The notes: generated by a model from the sequence alone, not told the origin. DNA of 64,000 nucleotides from an uncultured Aquimarina sp. (GCA_947497175.1 CANMFM010000004.1:372001-436000); one strand, 5' to 3'. Shown: positions 43,310 through 53,121, counted from the stretch's first letter. Numbers and translations are program-made.

Positions 43310-44659
43310 ATGCAATTTAAGATAACCAGAGAACTAATCGAACAGGTACAACACCTCATTCAAGAAGAGGGTGATGGTCGTCTGCGCCAAATACTCGATG
43401 AAATTCACTTTGCTGATATTGCAGAGATCCTTAGTGAGCTTAGCCTTGCAGACGCTACATACCTTGTCAAATTATTAGATAGCGAAAAAACCTCTGAAGC
43501 CCTAATGGAGTTAGAAGAGGATTTTCGTGAACGCATTCTCGAAAAGCTTTCTCCTAAAGAAATTGCAGAAGAATTAGAAGAAATGGATTCTGATGATGCC
43601 GCCGATGTGGTAGCAGAATTACCTGATGAAATTGTAGAAAAAGTAATTGCCGAAATAGAAGATGAGAAACACGCAGAAGATATTAAAGAACTGCTCTCTT
43701 ATGAAGAGGATACTGCGGGTGGGCTTATGGCCAAAGAATTGGTAAAAGTAAAAGAAACCTGGACCGTTGCAGGATGTGTTCGCGAAATGCGCAGACAAGC
43801 AGAAAATGTAACCCGGGTGCACTCTATTTATGTAACAGATAAAGAAGGAAAACTCAAAGGTCGATTATCACTCAAAGATTTGCTTACCGCTCCTGCCAAA
43901 ACACATATTAGCGAGGTATATATCCCAAAGGTAGATTATGTTAATGTAGATACCGAAGGTGAGGAAGTGGCACGTATCATGCAAAAGTATGACCTTGAAG
44001 CCATACCGGTAGTAGATCACGATGGTGTATTGGTAGGCAGGGTTACTATTGATGATATGGTAGATTTTATTAAAGACGAAGCCGAAAAAGATTATCAATT
44101 AGCAGCAGGTATCTCTCAGGATGTAGAAGCAGACGATAGTGTTTTAGAACTCACAAGAGCTCGATTGCCCTGGCTTGTCCTTGGTTTGTTTGGTGGACTG
44201 GGAAGTGTTTTTATTATGGAAGGTTACGAAGAAGCTCTGGCACAATATAAAGAACTGTTTTTCTTTACCCCTCTCATTGCCGCTATGGCTGGTAACGTAG
44301 GCGTACAATCCTCGGCCATTATCGTTCAGGGTCTGGCTAATGATATCGTAAAAGGAAGTCTATTTAATCGATTACTAAAAGAAATAAGTCTAAGTCTAAT
44401 TAGCGGGGTTACTCTTGGCATCCTGGTGATACTTTTCGGTTTTTTTGACGGGATGGATCTTATATTTAGTTTTACAATAGCTATTTCGATGTTATGCGTT
44501 ATTATTGTAGCCGCTCTGGTAGGAACCTTTGTCCCTATCATTTTAGATAAAAGAGGTATTGACCCGGCCATCGCAACCGGGCCTTTTATTACCACGAGTA
44601 ACGATATTTTTGGAATTTTTCTATTCTTTTCTATTGCCAAACTTATTTTAGGATTTTAG
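43310..44659 (+). CDS. mgtE: Magnesium transporter MgtE
   Basis: A 449-aa Mg2+ channel: N-terminal superhelical domain (residues 1-130, DSDDAADVVAELPDE), two CBS domains (about 140-260) that sense cytosolic Mg2+, a plug helix, and five membrane helices from about 285 (PLIAAMAGNVGVQSSAIIVQ). The GNVG-type pore sequence and the final helix region PAIATGPFITTSNDIFGI are conserved. Length is normal. Confidence 0.95.
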   Translation: MQFKITRELIEQVQHLIQEEGDGRLRQILDEIHFADIAEILSELSLADATYLVKLLDSEKTSEALMELEEDFRERILEKLSPKEIAEELEEMDSDDAADVVAELPDEIVEKVIAEIEDEKHAEDIKELLSYEEDTAGGLMAKELVKVKETWTVAGCVREMRRQAENVTRVHSIYVTDKEGKLKGRLSLKDLLTAPAKTHISEVYIPKVDYVNVDTEGEEVARIMQKYDLEAIPVVDHDGVLVGRVTIDDMVDFIKDEAEKDYQLAAGISQDVEADDSVLELTRARLPWLVLGLFGGLGSVFIMEGYEEALAQYKELFFFTPLIAAMAGNVGVQSSAIIVQGLANDIVKGSLFNRLLKEISLSLISGVTLGILVILFGFFDGMDLIFSFTIAISMLCVIIVAALVGTFVPIILDKRGIDPAIATGPFITTSNDIFGIFLFFSIAKLILGF

Positions 44660-44744
44660 GCAGGCTGCAAGCACCGTGCTTTTCACTGTAGTTTTACAAA
44701 CCATTGATTAAAGTTTGTAAAAGCTGCCGTTACAATCACTGCCT
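44658..44744. repeat. Nested inverted repeats after mgtE
   Basis: Outer arms AGGCAG / CTGCCT (44658, 44739) and an inner perfect 10-base pair TTTTACAAAC (44692-44701) / GTTTGTAAAA (44713-44722). The left outer arm overlaps the mgtE stop codon. No T-run follows, so it is not a typical terminator. Confidence 0.45.
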
Positions 44745-44786
44745 GAGATCAAAATTATTGTACTTTTAATCTATAAAGTTTCCTAC

Positions 44787-45191
44787 ATGAAATCAGAAAT
44801 CTTCCAATACCAGCTTACCGTTCCAAATTCTGCTATCGACGATATGAATCATGTAAACAATGTAGTCTATCTGCAATGGGTACAGGATATCGCAAAAAAG
44901 CACTGGGAGTCCAAAACTGATGACACGATTAGAAATACCTACGTATGGGTGGTACTCAATCATTATATTGAGTATCATCATCCAGCATTCGAAAACGATA
45001 CAATTACCTTGCAAACCTGGATTGATCATCATCGTGGAGTAAAAAGCGAACGACATACCAAGATTATCAACGCACATACTCAAAAAGTATTGGCATCTGC
45101 AAAAACGATGTGGTGCTTGCTCTCTAAAGAAACGTTAAGACCTATTCGCATCACAGATGAAATAAGTACCTTGTTTGTTCAAAACAGTTAG
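44787..45191 (+). CDS. Acyl-CoA thioesterase (4HBT hotdog fold)
   Basis: A 134-aa single hotdog-domain protein. The active-site helix region reads AIDDMNHVNNVVYLQWVQDI (Asp and the HVNN motif) and strand VWVVLNHYIEYHHPA follows. It likely hydrolyses acyl-CoA or acyl-ACP; the acyl specificity cannot be read from the sequence. It lies five bases before the cupin gene and may share its transcript. Confidence 0.85.
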   Translation: MKSEIFQYQLTVPNSAIDDMNHVNNVVYLQWVQDIAKKHWESKTDDTIRNTYVWVVLNHYIEYHHPAFENDTITLQTWIDHHRGVKSERHTKIINAHTQKVLASAKTMWCLLSKETLRPIRITDEISTLFVQNS

Positions 45192-45196
45192 TCCAA

Positions 45197-45562
45197 ATGG
45201 AAGCAATCAATATCAAAGAAAAATTATCAAAATTTGATAAACAATGGCATCCGCATCGTATTGCCATGGTAGATAATAATCAAGTATACCTTGCAAAACT
45301 TATGGGTGACTTTGTATGGCATAAACATGATAACGAAGACGAATTGTTTCAGGTCATAAAAGGAACACTTTATATGAAATTTAGAGATAAAACGGTCACC
45401 GTTAATCCTGGAGAGCTTATTGTAGTACCCAAAGGTGTAGAGCATTGCCCGTCTACCAAAAATAATGAAGAAGTTCATGTACTTCTTTTTGAAAAAGCAA
45501 GTACTAAACATACCGGTGAGATACAAAATGAACGCACGGTAACACAATACATTGATATCTAA
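45197..45562 (+). CDS. Cupin-domain protein
   Basis: A 121-aa single cupin. The metal motifs are clear: FVWHKHDNEDELFQVIKGTL (two His and a Glu) and LIVVPKGVEHCPS (last His). It resembles small mannose-6-phosphate isomerase-type cupins whose substrates are mostly unknown. Probably cotranscribed with the thioesterase and the acetyltransferase. Confidence 0.85.
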   Translation: MEAINIKEKLSKFDKQWHPHRIAMVDNNQVYLAKLMGDFVWHKHDNEDELFQVIKGTLYMKFRDKTVTVNPGELIVVPKGVEHCPSTKNNEEVHVLLFEKASTKHTGEIQNERTVTQYIDI

Positions 45563-45585
45563 TATTCAATTCTTTAGTGTTCAAA

Positions 45586-46068
45586 ATGAAAATACGAGAA
45601 GCCACACTAAAAGATTATGATGCCATTTGGAACATCTTTAAAAAGGTTATAAAAACAGGAGATACGTATGTATTTGATCCTCAAACTCCAAAAACAGATC
45701 TGGCAAAACATTGGTTTACATCGTATATGAAAACATATGTGGTAGAAGAAAAAAATAAGATTTTAGCAACATATATTTTGAAACCCAATCAAATAGATTT
45801 AGGATCTCATATTTGCAATTGTAGCTATATGGTAGATCCCGAATCTTTTGGAAAAGGATTAGGAAAAATGATGTGCGAGCATTCTTTAGAAAACGCTAAA
45901 ATAATGGGATATAAAGCGATGCAATTTAACATTGTGGTGAGCACAAATATTCCTGCCATCAAACTTTGGGAAAAATACAGCTTTAAAATCATTGGAACCA
46001 TCCCTAAAGGGTACAAACATTCCTCACTAGGATATGTAGATGCATATATTATGTATAGAGAAATTTAA
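45586..46068 (+). CDS. GNAT-family N-acetyltransferase
   Basis: A 160-aa GNAT protein: IREATLKDYDAIWNIFKKVI at the start, the acetyl-CoA loop FGKGLGKMMCEHSL, and IPAIKLWEKYSFKIIGTIP. It is close to L-amino-acid N-acetyltransferase-like members. ATG at 45586 is preferred; a GTG at 45577 is in frame. The substrate is unknown. Confidence 0.85.
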   Translation: MKIREATLKDYDAIWNIFKKVIKTGDTYVFDPQTPKTDLAKHWFTSYMKTYVVEEKNKILATYILKPNQIDLGSHICNCSYMVDPESFGKGLGKMMCEHSLENAKIMGYKAMQFNIVVSTNIPAIKLWEKYSFKIIGTIPKGYKHSSLGYVDAYIMYREI

Positions 46069-46079
46069 AAGTCATAAAC

Positions 46080-47165
46080 ATGTATGTAAATCGAAGAACA
46101 TTCATAAGAAATACCGGATTGTTACTTGGATATAGCCTACTCCCTTATTCTAATTTATATTCAGATTCAAATCAAAAACAACTCGGGGTTTGCCTTGTGG
46201 GATTAGGGTACTACAGTACCGATCTTTTGGCACCGGCATTACAACTCACAAAACACTGTCGCTTAACTGGAATCGTTACCGGAAGCCCCTGGAAAATTCC
46301 TAAATGGCAAAAACGATATACTATTCCTGATAAGAATGTCTACAATTACCAAAATATGGGTCGAATAGCAGATAACCCGGATATCGATGTAATTTATATT
46401 GTGCTCCCTACCGGATTACACGCTCAATATGCCATAAAAGCCGCTACTACCGGAAAACATGTATGGTGCGAAAAACCAATGGCCAGAACTGCAGTAGAGT
46501 GTCAGGCTATTATTGAAGCCTGTATAAAAAACAAGGTAAAACTTTCAATAGGATATCGTATGCAGCATGAACCCAATACACAAAAAATTATGAGATGGGC
46601 TGATTCTAAGCCTTACGGAAAAATAAAAAGCATTACCGCTGAAGCGGGATACTACGATTCTCGATCTGATCATTGGAAACAAAATAAAGCCCTGGGCGGC
46701 GGAGCCATGTATGATATGGGTGTGTATCCGTTAAATGCTACGCGATATGCAACAGGTGAAGAACCCATAGCTGTGCTAAAAGCCAGTCATACTACTAAAA
46801 GACCAAAAATTTATACCGAAGTTGATGAAACCACGCAGTTTACTTTAGAATTTCCATCTGGTGCTATAGCAAATTGCAAGACTAGTTTTGGTGCAAGCAT
46901 GAACAAATTACATATTCATGGTGAAACTGGGTCCTATGGCTTGAGCCCTTTTCAGGCGTATGGCGGAATACGAGGTAAAACAAGTGATGGTATACTTTTA
47001 AACCAAAGAATACCTAATCAACAAGCTCAACAAATGGATAATGATGCTATAGCAATTATGAATAATACTCCAGTTATGGTTCCCGGCGAAGAAGGCATGA
47101 AAGATATCAGGATCGTTGAGGCGATCTATACATCAGCAAAAAGTGGTAAAAAGATATCTTTATAG
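46080..47165 (+). CDS. Gfo/Idh/MocA-family oxidoreductase with twin-arginine-like signal
   Basis: A 361-aa NAD(P)-dependent sugar oxidoreductase. The N-terminus NRRTFIRNTGLLLGYSLLP resembles a Tat signal, as in glucose-fructose oxidoreductase, so it may be periplasmic with a bound cofactor. The nucleotide fold begins LGVCLVGLGYYS; the catalytic region contains CEKPMART, and GGGAMYDMGVYPLNATRY carries the conserved Asp/His-type substrate loop. The sugar is unknown. It starts 11 bases after the acetyltransferase. Confidence 0.88.
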   Translation: MYVNRRTFIRNTGLLLGYSLLPYSNLYSDSNQKQLGVCLVGLGYYSTDLLAPALQLTKHCRLTGIVTGSPWKIPKWQKRYTIPDKNVYNYQNMGRIADNPDIDVIYIVLPTGLHAQYAIKAATTGKHVWCEKPMARTAVECQAIIEACIKNKVKLSIGYRMQHEPNTQKIMRWADSKPYGKIKSITAEAGYYDSRSDHWKQNKALGGGAMYDMGVYPLNATRYATGEEPIAVLKASHTTKRPKIYTEVDETTQFTLEFPSGAIANCKTSFGASMNKLHIHGETGSYGLSPFQAYGGIRGKTSDGILLNQRIPNQQAQQMDNDAIAIMNNTPVMVPGEEGMKDIRIVEAIYTSAKSGKKISL

Positions 47166-47236
47166 CTATATAAAGAGGCTTAATCAACGAGGTATCTCCT
47201 CGTATTTCTACTAGAAACTCTTTCAAAAAAGAAAAA

Positions 47237-47258
47237 ACCACTCAATTGCTTGAGTGGT
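47237..47258. terminator. Bidirectional terminator between convergent genes
   Basis: Stem ACCACTCAA / TTGAGTGGT with a 4-base loop, preceded by an A-run that serves as T-run on the minus strand for the T9SS protein gene. Confidence 0.75.
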
Positions 47259-47285
47259 ATTAGTCATGAATAACATGGTAAACCC

Positions 47286-49058
47286 TTAATTTTTAATAAC
47301 CATTTTCTTAGAATCGATCCTATTACTCCCTATATATAATGTATAGAAATAGGTCCCATTGGCCAGCCCATCACTATTAGCATTCAACTCGCCGTTACCA
47401 GTTTCTTTTAAAACAACACTAGAAAATACTTGTCCTAAAGAGTTACTAAATACAATCGAAGCGTTTGTAATTCCGTCTGGCAAATAATATTTAATCGTAG
47501 ATGTACCGTTAAATGGATTCGGAATATTTTGATATAATATTGGAATATTTGACTTGTTGGCAGGGGCTTGGTTACCTATATTTTGTTCTAAAGCCTCTAA
47601 ACGACTCAATAAATCATCTATCTGAGCCTGCTGAGCTACATTTTCTTCTTGTAAAGGGGCTACTATTGAAGAAAGGTCAACCGTAACTGCATTTCCATTT
47701 TCGATTTCGATAGTAAGATCGGTTCCGTTTAGACTTGCGGAGGTTAAATTCTGGCTATCCGTATTTACAAACGCCGAAAAATCAACTGAATTACCGTTAC
47801 TAATACTTAAGGTATTGTTAGTCAAATTAATAGTCTGACTATCTGTTCCTATCCCATCTTGCAATGCTGAAAGATCAACACTATTACCTCCTGCAATAGT
47901 TAAATTGCCATTAGAAAAGCTCAACGTTTGCGCATCTGTATTATCAAGGTATTTTGCAAGATCTACTGTGGTACCATCATTAGTTAAACTAAGCGTATTC
48001 CCAGATAAACCCAGATCTTGTGCATCGGTATTGTCAAGATATTTTGCAAGATTAACCGTTTGACTCGCAACTCCGTCATTTTCTAGTGATAGCTCGAGAC
48101 TATTTCCATTTAATTGAAATACATCGATAGATTGATCATCAGTATTATCTAAATACTTTGCAAGATCTACTGTAGTACCATCATTAGTTAAACTTAATGT
48201 ATTATTAGTAAGCTCTATATCCTGTGCATCGGTATCGGTTACCCATGCAGTACCGTTCCAGAGATATAATTTATTCTCTTCGTTATCATATACCATCATT
48301 CCATTCTCGCCGGTTCCTAAACTGGTTGTAAATGTAGTACGTTGTGCGGTAGTCATACTATTAATCAAAAGTCCTTTATTGGTGGCTTTCAGATGCATAG
48401 ATGCATTAGCATTAATACTTGGAAATGCGCTACCGCCCCCAAAACCAACACCTATATTCCCGTTTTTACCCATCGTCAATGTATTATTGGGTGTACCGGG
48501 TTGTATTTTGAATGGCAGTTTACTACCATTAGTTACATCACGAATAAAAAAATTACTTTCATTTCCGGCCAAATCCCAAACCTGAGCTTTCCAGCCAGCA
48601 GAGCCATCCTGATTTAAGCGCATTGTGGGAGTATCTCCGTCGGCTACATGCAATTCTATAGCTCCGGGGTCACTTATTCCTATACCGATATTTCCGCTAT
48701 TTGCAATTCTAAAGGCATGATTAGGAGCACCAGCATCTATCCTAAACGGAGCTTTTCCTCCCGTGACATCATCAATAGAGAAATAATTGCTTCCACCATT
48801 ACTGCTATCGTTAAATGTAAAACGCCAGTCGTTTGATGGAAAAGAGCCACTAGCTGAAGTATCATCAAATAGCATTCGAAGGTTATCTTCGCTCATTACA
48901 AATGTATTGAATCCAAAACTATATCCGTTTTGTGCGCTTCCGCCTATTTGCATAGAGCCTTGCACAATAACGTCATCTGTAAAAACCTGGTCTTGAGAAA
49001 ATACAGCAATCGGTAATAAGAATAAAATAGTAAATTGTAAGTGTAGTTTTCTAATCAT
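47286..49058 (-). CDS. Secreted repeat protein with T9SS type A sorting domain
   Basis: A 590-aa surface or secreted protein. Signal peptide MIRKLHLQFTILFLLPIAVF; residues 20-280 resemble tail-fibre/head-spike-type modules (SGNIGIGISDPGAIELHVAD); residues 280-440 hold about six repeats built on TDAQxLxLxxNTLSLTNDGT and DLAKYLDN; a short coiled coil (about 470-495); and a C-terminal T9SS sorting domain (PILYQNIPNPFNGTSTIKYY ... GTYFYTLYIG ... KKMVIKN). It is exported by the type IX system and probably acts in adhesion. Monocistronic. Confidence 0.88.
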   Translation of the reverse strand: MIRKLHLQFTILFLLPIAVFSQDQVFTDDVIVQGSMQIGGSAQNGYSFGFNTFVMSEDNLRMLFDDTSASGSFPSNDWRFTFNDSSNGGSNYFSIDDVTGGKAPFRIDAGAPNHAFRIANSGNIGIGISDPGAIELHVADGDTPTMRLNQDGSAGWKAQVWDLAGNESNFFIRDVTNGSKLPFKIQPGTPNNTLTMGKNGNIGVGFGGGSAFPSINANASMHLKATNKGLLINSMTTAQRTTFTTSLGTGENGMMVYDNEENKLYLWNGTAWVTDTDAQDIELTNNTLSLTNDGTTVDLAKYLDNTDDQSIDVFQLNGNSLELSLENDGVASQTVNLAKYLDNTDAQDLGLSGNTLSLTNDGTTVDLAKYLDNTDAQTLSFSNGNLTIAGGNSVDLSALQDGIGTDSQTINLTNNTLSISNGNSVDFSAFVNTDSQNLTSASLNGTDLTIEIENGNAVTVDLSSIVAPLQEENVAQQAQIDDLLSRLEALEQNIGNQAPANKSNIPILYQNIPNPFNGTSTIKYYLPDGITNASIVFSNSLGQVFSSVVLKETGNGELNANSDGLANGTYFYTLYIGSNRIDSKKMVIKN

Positions 49059-49457
49059 ATTTTGGGTTTAAAATTTAAAAAATGCGAAATTAACTTTTAA
49101 CTTTTCTTTAAGGAAATTTAATCTGTTAAATAATGGTCTTTGATAGTTAGATTTATACTTGCAAAGATACTTCGCAATGACTTGTGATCGTATTCGTAGT
49201 CTTACGTATTTATGATAACGTCGGCATCGACAACCCGTCAACCTAAAGTACTATTTGTGAATGAAGTATACATACCTAATGTGGAAACAATTAGAAAAAT
49301 ACCCTGAAAGTAGTATTTAGCGAAATCAAACATAATCCTACCTAGCCATATCCTTAACAACCACATTTGATACTAATAAGAGGAGTAACATCTTAAATAT
49401 TTCTAAAAACAAGGTTGATGACTTCCAAAATATATACGTACCTACTCTTTTATTATT

Positions 49458-49465
49458 TACTTTTG
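49458..49465 (+). promoter_or_regulatory. Candidate -7 element of the hydroxyacid dehydrogenase gene
   Basis: TACTTTTG fits TAnnTTTG, 21 bases before the ATG. The 427-base gap 49059-49485 otherwise shows no ORF and must also hold the promoter of the divergent T9SS gene. Confidence 0.35.
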
Positions 49466-49485
49466 ATATCGTAACTAATACAGCA

Positions 49486-50427
49486 ATGAAAATCCTTCAC
49501 CTAGATACGAATCACCCGCTACTTCTTAATCAATTAACGGCAGCAGGTTTTAAAAATGATGAAGATTATACTTCATCCAAAATAGAAATCGAAGCTAAAA
49601 TTGCCCAGTATGATGGGATCATCGTTCGAAGCAGATTTCCTATCGACAAAAAATTTTTAGACGAAGCCATAAATCTTAAGTTTATAGGTCGTGTAGGTGC
49701 GGGATTAGAAAACATTGATATCGCTTATGCCCAGACGTTAAAGATCAAACTATTTAACGCTCCCGAAGGCAATCGCAATGCGGTTGGAGAACATGCTTTA
49801 GGAATGATTTTGTCCTTATTTAATAAACTAAATCAGGCTGATCAAAGTATTAGAGAGGGTAAATGGCTTCGCGAAGAACATCGAGGTATAGAATTAGATG
49901 GTAAAACAGTAGGAATTATTGGCTACGGAAACATGGGTCGAGCCTTTGCCCGAAAACTTCGGGGCTTTAATGTCGAAGTAATCTGTTATGATATTCTTGA
50001 AGATGTAGAAAATAGTGATGCTACACAAGTAGCCATTGATGAACTCTTTGAAAAAACAGATGTATTAAGTATTCATACCCCCGAAACATCTAAAACTATA
50101 GGTATGATCGATACCAACTTTATCAATAAATTTGAGAAACCATTTTGGTTGATTAATACCGCCCGGGGTAAAAGTGTCGTCACAGCAGATCTGGTCAAAG
50201 CATTAAAGAAAGGTAAAATATTAGGTGCAGGATTAGACGTATTAGAATATGAAAAATCATCCTTCGAGAATTTATTTACTTCAAAAAAGGAGATGCCAAA
50301 AGCGCTAAAAGAACTACTTGATAGCGACAACGTAATCTTAAGCCCTCATGTAGCGGGCTGGACTATCGAATCTAAAGAAAAATTAGCCCAGACCATAGTA
50401 GATAAAATCAAAGCAGCGTTTTGTTAA
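49486..50427 (+). CDS. D-2-hydroxyacid dehydrogenase (NAD-dependent)
   Basis: A 313-aa enzyme of the D-isomer-specific family that includes 3-phosphoglycerate dehydrogenase. The NAD fold shows GKTVGIIGYGNMGRAFARKL; catalytic residues are Arg in INTARGKSVV, Glu in LDVLEYEKSS and His in ILSPHVAGWT. It lacks an ACT regulatory domain, so a serine-pathway role is possible but not certain. It overlaps the HD-like gene by seven bases. Confidence 0.88.
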   Translation: MKILHLDTNHPLLLNQLTAAGFKNDEDYTSSKIEIEAKIAQYDGIIVRSRFPIDKKFLDEAINLKFIGRVGAGLENIDIAYAQTLKIKLFNAPEGNRNAVGEHALGMILSLFNKLNQADQSIREGKWLREEHRGIELDGKTVGIIGYGNMGRAFARKLRGFNVEVICYDILEDVENSDATQVAIDELFEKTDVLSIHTPETSKTIGMIDTNFINKFEKPFWLINTARGKSVVTADLVKALKKGKILGAGLDVLEYEKSSFENLFTSKKEMPKALKELLDSDNVILSPHVAGWTIESKEKLAQTIVDKIKAAFC

Positions 50428-51041
50428 AAAAAATCTTTACATCTTTACTTTCGAACTATACCGATGACTATAGACAAATTGAGTCATTATGGAAAGAGAT
50501 TGAACAAAATCATGGTAAAAAGAACCGACATTATCATAATCTTACGCATCTCAAATACCTTTATGATCAACTCAACGAAGTAAAAGATAAGATCGTGGAT
50601 TGGGATATAGTATTGTTTGCTTTATTTTATCACGATTTTATCTATAATGCCCTAAAACAAAATAACGAAGAAGAAAGTGCAAAGAAAGCTGTAGAGGTTT
50701 TGCATATATTATCTGTAAACAAAAACAGGATTGAGCTTTGTAATGAAATTATTTTGGCGACAAAAGGACATAATACCTCAAAAAATGACGATGTAAACTA
50801 TTTTACTGATGCCGATCTTTCGATTTTAGGTAGCGATTGGGAGTATTATAAAACGTATTTTAAACAGGTAAGAAAAGAATATAAATACTATCCCGATTTC
50901 ATGTACAATAAAGGTCGGGTTAAAGTGCTTCGGCATTTTTTGGCTATGCCAAGAATTTTTAAAACAGATGATTTCTATAACAGATTTGAAAGGCAAGCCA
51001 AAGAAAATCTTCAACAAGAGATTACTATACTTTCTAAATAA
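50421..51041 (+). CDS. Predicted HD-like metal-dependent phosphohydrolase
   Basis: A 206-aa protein with His/Asp clusters of the HD superfamily: NRHYHNLTHLKYLYDQL, LFALFYHDFIYNA and AT-KGH followed by FTDADLSILGS. Members are called predicted HD phosphohydrolases; the substrate is unknown. It starts with TTG (50421) overlapping the dehydrogenase stop; no in-frame ATG lies near the N-terminus. Confidence 0.75.
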   Translation: MLKKIFTSLLSNYTDDYRQIESLWKEIEQNHGKKNRHYHNLTHLKYLYDQLNEVKDKIVDWDIVLFALFYHDFIYNALKQNNEEESAKKAVEVLHILSVNKNRIELCNEIILATKGHNTSKNDDVNYFTDADLSILGSDWEYYKTYFKQVRKEYKYYPDFMYNKGRVKVLRHFLAMPRIFKTDDFYNRFERQAKENLQQEITILSK

Positions 51042-51066
51042 TGCAGAGTTTTCCTAAATTTATAAA

Positions 51067-51483
51067 GTGAAGAAAACAATTTTCATTTTTGCAGCACTGG
51101 TTATAGCATTGCTTACTCTTTTTCAGTTGAGTACATATAGTGTGCTCATGGGGAGTTCTTCTGTAGAAATTATAATAACCATAGTCGCAATTATCTTCTT
51201 TATAATAGGGGTAATTATCAACAAAAAGATACTGTACCAACAGAAAAACCCGACTCAAGCCATACATCACAAAAAAGTTCAGGAATTAGGGCTAAGTAAA
51301 CGAGAACATGAAGTCTTATGTGAAATAGCCTCGGGATTATCAAATAAAGAAATCGCAGAGAAATTATTTGTTTCGGAGAGTACTATAAAAACTCACGTAT
51401 CTAATATTTTGGTAAAATTAGATGCCAAACGTCGTACGCACGCCATTCAAATTGCAAAAAAGCTACAGATCATCTCTTTTTGA
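51067..51483 (+). CDS. Membrane-anchored LuxR-type regulator
   Basis: A 138-aa protein: two membrane helices (residues 5-25 and 32-52) and a cytosolic LuxR HTH ([40 protein letters not shown]). It starts with GTG. LuxR plus DUF4199 is a frequent flavobacterial gene pair; the DUF4199 protein is 192 bases downstream. It probably regulates that gene or itself in response to an envelope signal. Confidence 0.85.
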   Translation: MKKTIFIFAALVIALLTLFQLSTYSVLMGSSSVEIIITIVAIIFFIIGVIINKKILYQQKNPTQAIHHKKVQELGLSKREHEVLCEIASGLSNKEIAEKLFVSESTIKTHVSNILVKLDAKRRTHAIQIAKKLQIISF

Positions 51484-51674
51484 AAGCTAATGATACTAAA
51501 GTTCTATACAATTTATCTGTTCGTATGTATTGTCTTTGATCAGTCAGATAGAATCGCCAATAATTATTATTTTTAACATGAACTCGACAATTATGGCTTA
51601 TTTCATACTTTAGTATGAACTCCATATTCCAGGCGAAACCTACTTTTGAAACGAATCATTAAATATCAAACAAA

Positions 51675-52196
51675 ATGAAAAATACCGTTTTACGTTACGG
51701 AGTATATAGCGCCATCACTATATCCACACTATCCTTAACCGGGTGGTTTTTAGGAAAAAATCTTGACTATTCTATCCAGGAAATTATTGGATATACCAGT
51801 ATGGTCGTGTCCTTACTTTTTGTATTTTTTGGAATAAAGCACTATCGTGATAACGAGAATGACGGTGTTGTTTCTTTTAAAAAAGCACTCCTCATAGGGA
51901 TTTTGATCTCTTTAATTGCCGCCTTAGCATTTGGAATCCTGGATGTTATTTATGTCAAATTTATCAATCCAGATTTTATGGCCGAGTACTATACCCATTA
52001 TGTAGAACAAATGAGAAGTACATTATCTGAAGCAGAATTTAAGGTCGAACTTGAAAAGTTAGAAGCCCAAAAGGAGCTGTTTTCGAATATATTTATGAGC
52101 TTTTTGCTCATGTTTGCCACTGTATTAATTATTGGATTTATCATTTCTCTCCTATCAGCACTAATTCTACAACGTAAACCTGTAACAGAAAATTAA
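51675..52196 (+). CDS. DUF4199 membrane protein
   Basis: A 173-aa protein with four membrane helices (about 8-28, 38-55, 72-95, 140-165) and an acidic loop between the third and fourth. It matches DUF4199, which has no known function. It is followed by the DUF1801 gene after 16 bases. Confidence 0.85.
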   Translation: MKNTVLRYGVYSAITISTLSLTGWFLGKNLDYSIQEIIGYTSMVVSLLFVFFGIKHYRDNENDGVVSFKKALLIGILISLIAALAFGILDVIYVKFINPDFMAEYYTHYVEQMRSTLSEAEFKVELEKLEAQKELFSNIFMSFLLMFATVLIIGFIISLLSALILQRKPVTEN

Positions 52197-52212
52197 AAAT
52201 GAGGATCACAGC

Positions 52213-52674
52213 ATGAAATATGAAGCAAATACACCAGACGAATACATTGCTGCAATTCCAGAAGATCGGCGAATAGCAATGACAGCATTACGAAATGTAA
52301 TCAAAAAGAATCTTCCTAAAGGCTTTTCTGAAGAAATTAATTACGGAATGATAGGCTACGTGGTTCCGCACTCGCTATATCCTGAAGGATATCACTGTGA
52401 TCCTAAATTACCCCTACCTTTTATGAATATTGCTTCACAAAAGAACTTTATTGCAGTATATCACAGCGGAATTTATGCCAATAAAGAATTAATGAATTGG
52501 TTTGTTGGTCAATATCCTAAATATGTTAAAACTAAACTCGATATGGGTAAAAGTTGTATTCGGTTTAAAAAACCAGATCAAATCCCGATAGACTTGATAG
52601 GTGAGTTAGCTTCTAAATTAACACCGCAAGAGTGGATAAATATATATGAAAATACTATAAAAAAACATCAATGA
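52213..52674 (+). CDS. DUF1801 family protein
   Basis: A 153-aa soluble protein of the DUF1801/YdhG-like family: TPDEYIAAIPEDRRIAMTAL at the start, SEEINYGMIGYVVP and KSCIRFKKPDQIP. The fold is known but the biochemical role is not. It overlaps the VOC gene by four bases. Confidence 0.88.
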   Translation: MKYEANTPDEYIAAIPEDRRIAMTALRNVIKKNLPKGFSEEINYGMIGYVVPHSLYPEGYHCDPKLPLPFMNIASQKNFIAVYHSGIYANKELMNWFVGQYPKYVKTKLDMGKSCIRFKKPDQIPIDLIGELASKLTPQEWINIYENTIKKHQ

Positions 52675-53057
52675 AAAAACGTGTAACAGGATTAGGTGGG
52701 TTCTTTTTTAAAACTAAAGATCCAAAAGCAACAAAAGAATGGTACGGAAAACATCTTGGACTTCCGGTAGATGATTATGGTTGCACCTTTTGGTGGAAAG
52801 ACAAAGAAGGGCAGGATTGTTCAACGCAGTGGAGCCCATTTAAGGATGACACTACCTATTTTGCTCCTAGCAAAAAAGAATTTATGATGAATTTTAGGGT
52901 AGAAAACCTGGTAGAGTTACTTACCGTCTTAAAAGAAGAAGGCGTAACTGTAATTGGAGAGATAGAAGAATATGAATATGGCAAATTTGGGTGGATCATA
53001 GATCCTGAAGGAAACAAAGTAGAACTTTGGGAACCTATAGACAAGGCATTCTTATAA
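52671..53057 (+). CDS. VOC-family (glyoxalase/bleomycin-resistance fold) protein
   Basis: A 128-aa VOC protein with the characteristic FKTKDPKATKEWYGKHLGLP, and the end DPEGNKVELWEP with the metal-ligand Glu. It may be a dioxygenase, lyase or drug-binding protein; no specific role can be read. Coupled to the DUF1801 gene; ends at a strong terminator. Confidence 0.88.
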   Translation: MKKRVTGLGGFFFKTKDPKATKEWYGKHLGLPVDDYGCTFWWKDKEGQDCSTQWSPFKDDTTYFAPSKKEFMMNFRVENLVELLTVLKEEGVTVIGEIEEYEYGKFGWIIDPEGNKVELWEPIDKAFL

Positions 53058-53095
53058 AAAGGATAAGCCGGCAAAATTGCCGGCTTATCCTTTTT
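53056..53095. terminator. Bidirectional terminator, 19-bp stem
   Basis: A perfect inverted repeat with arms AAAAAGGATAAGCCGGCAA and its complement around AA, between the VOC gene and the convergent DUF805 gene. The left arm begins at the VOC stop codon. Confidence 0.9.
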
Positions 53096-53121
53096 ATTCG
53101 TTACATGTAAATATCCTCGTG

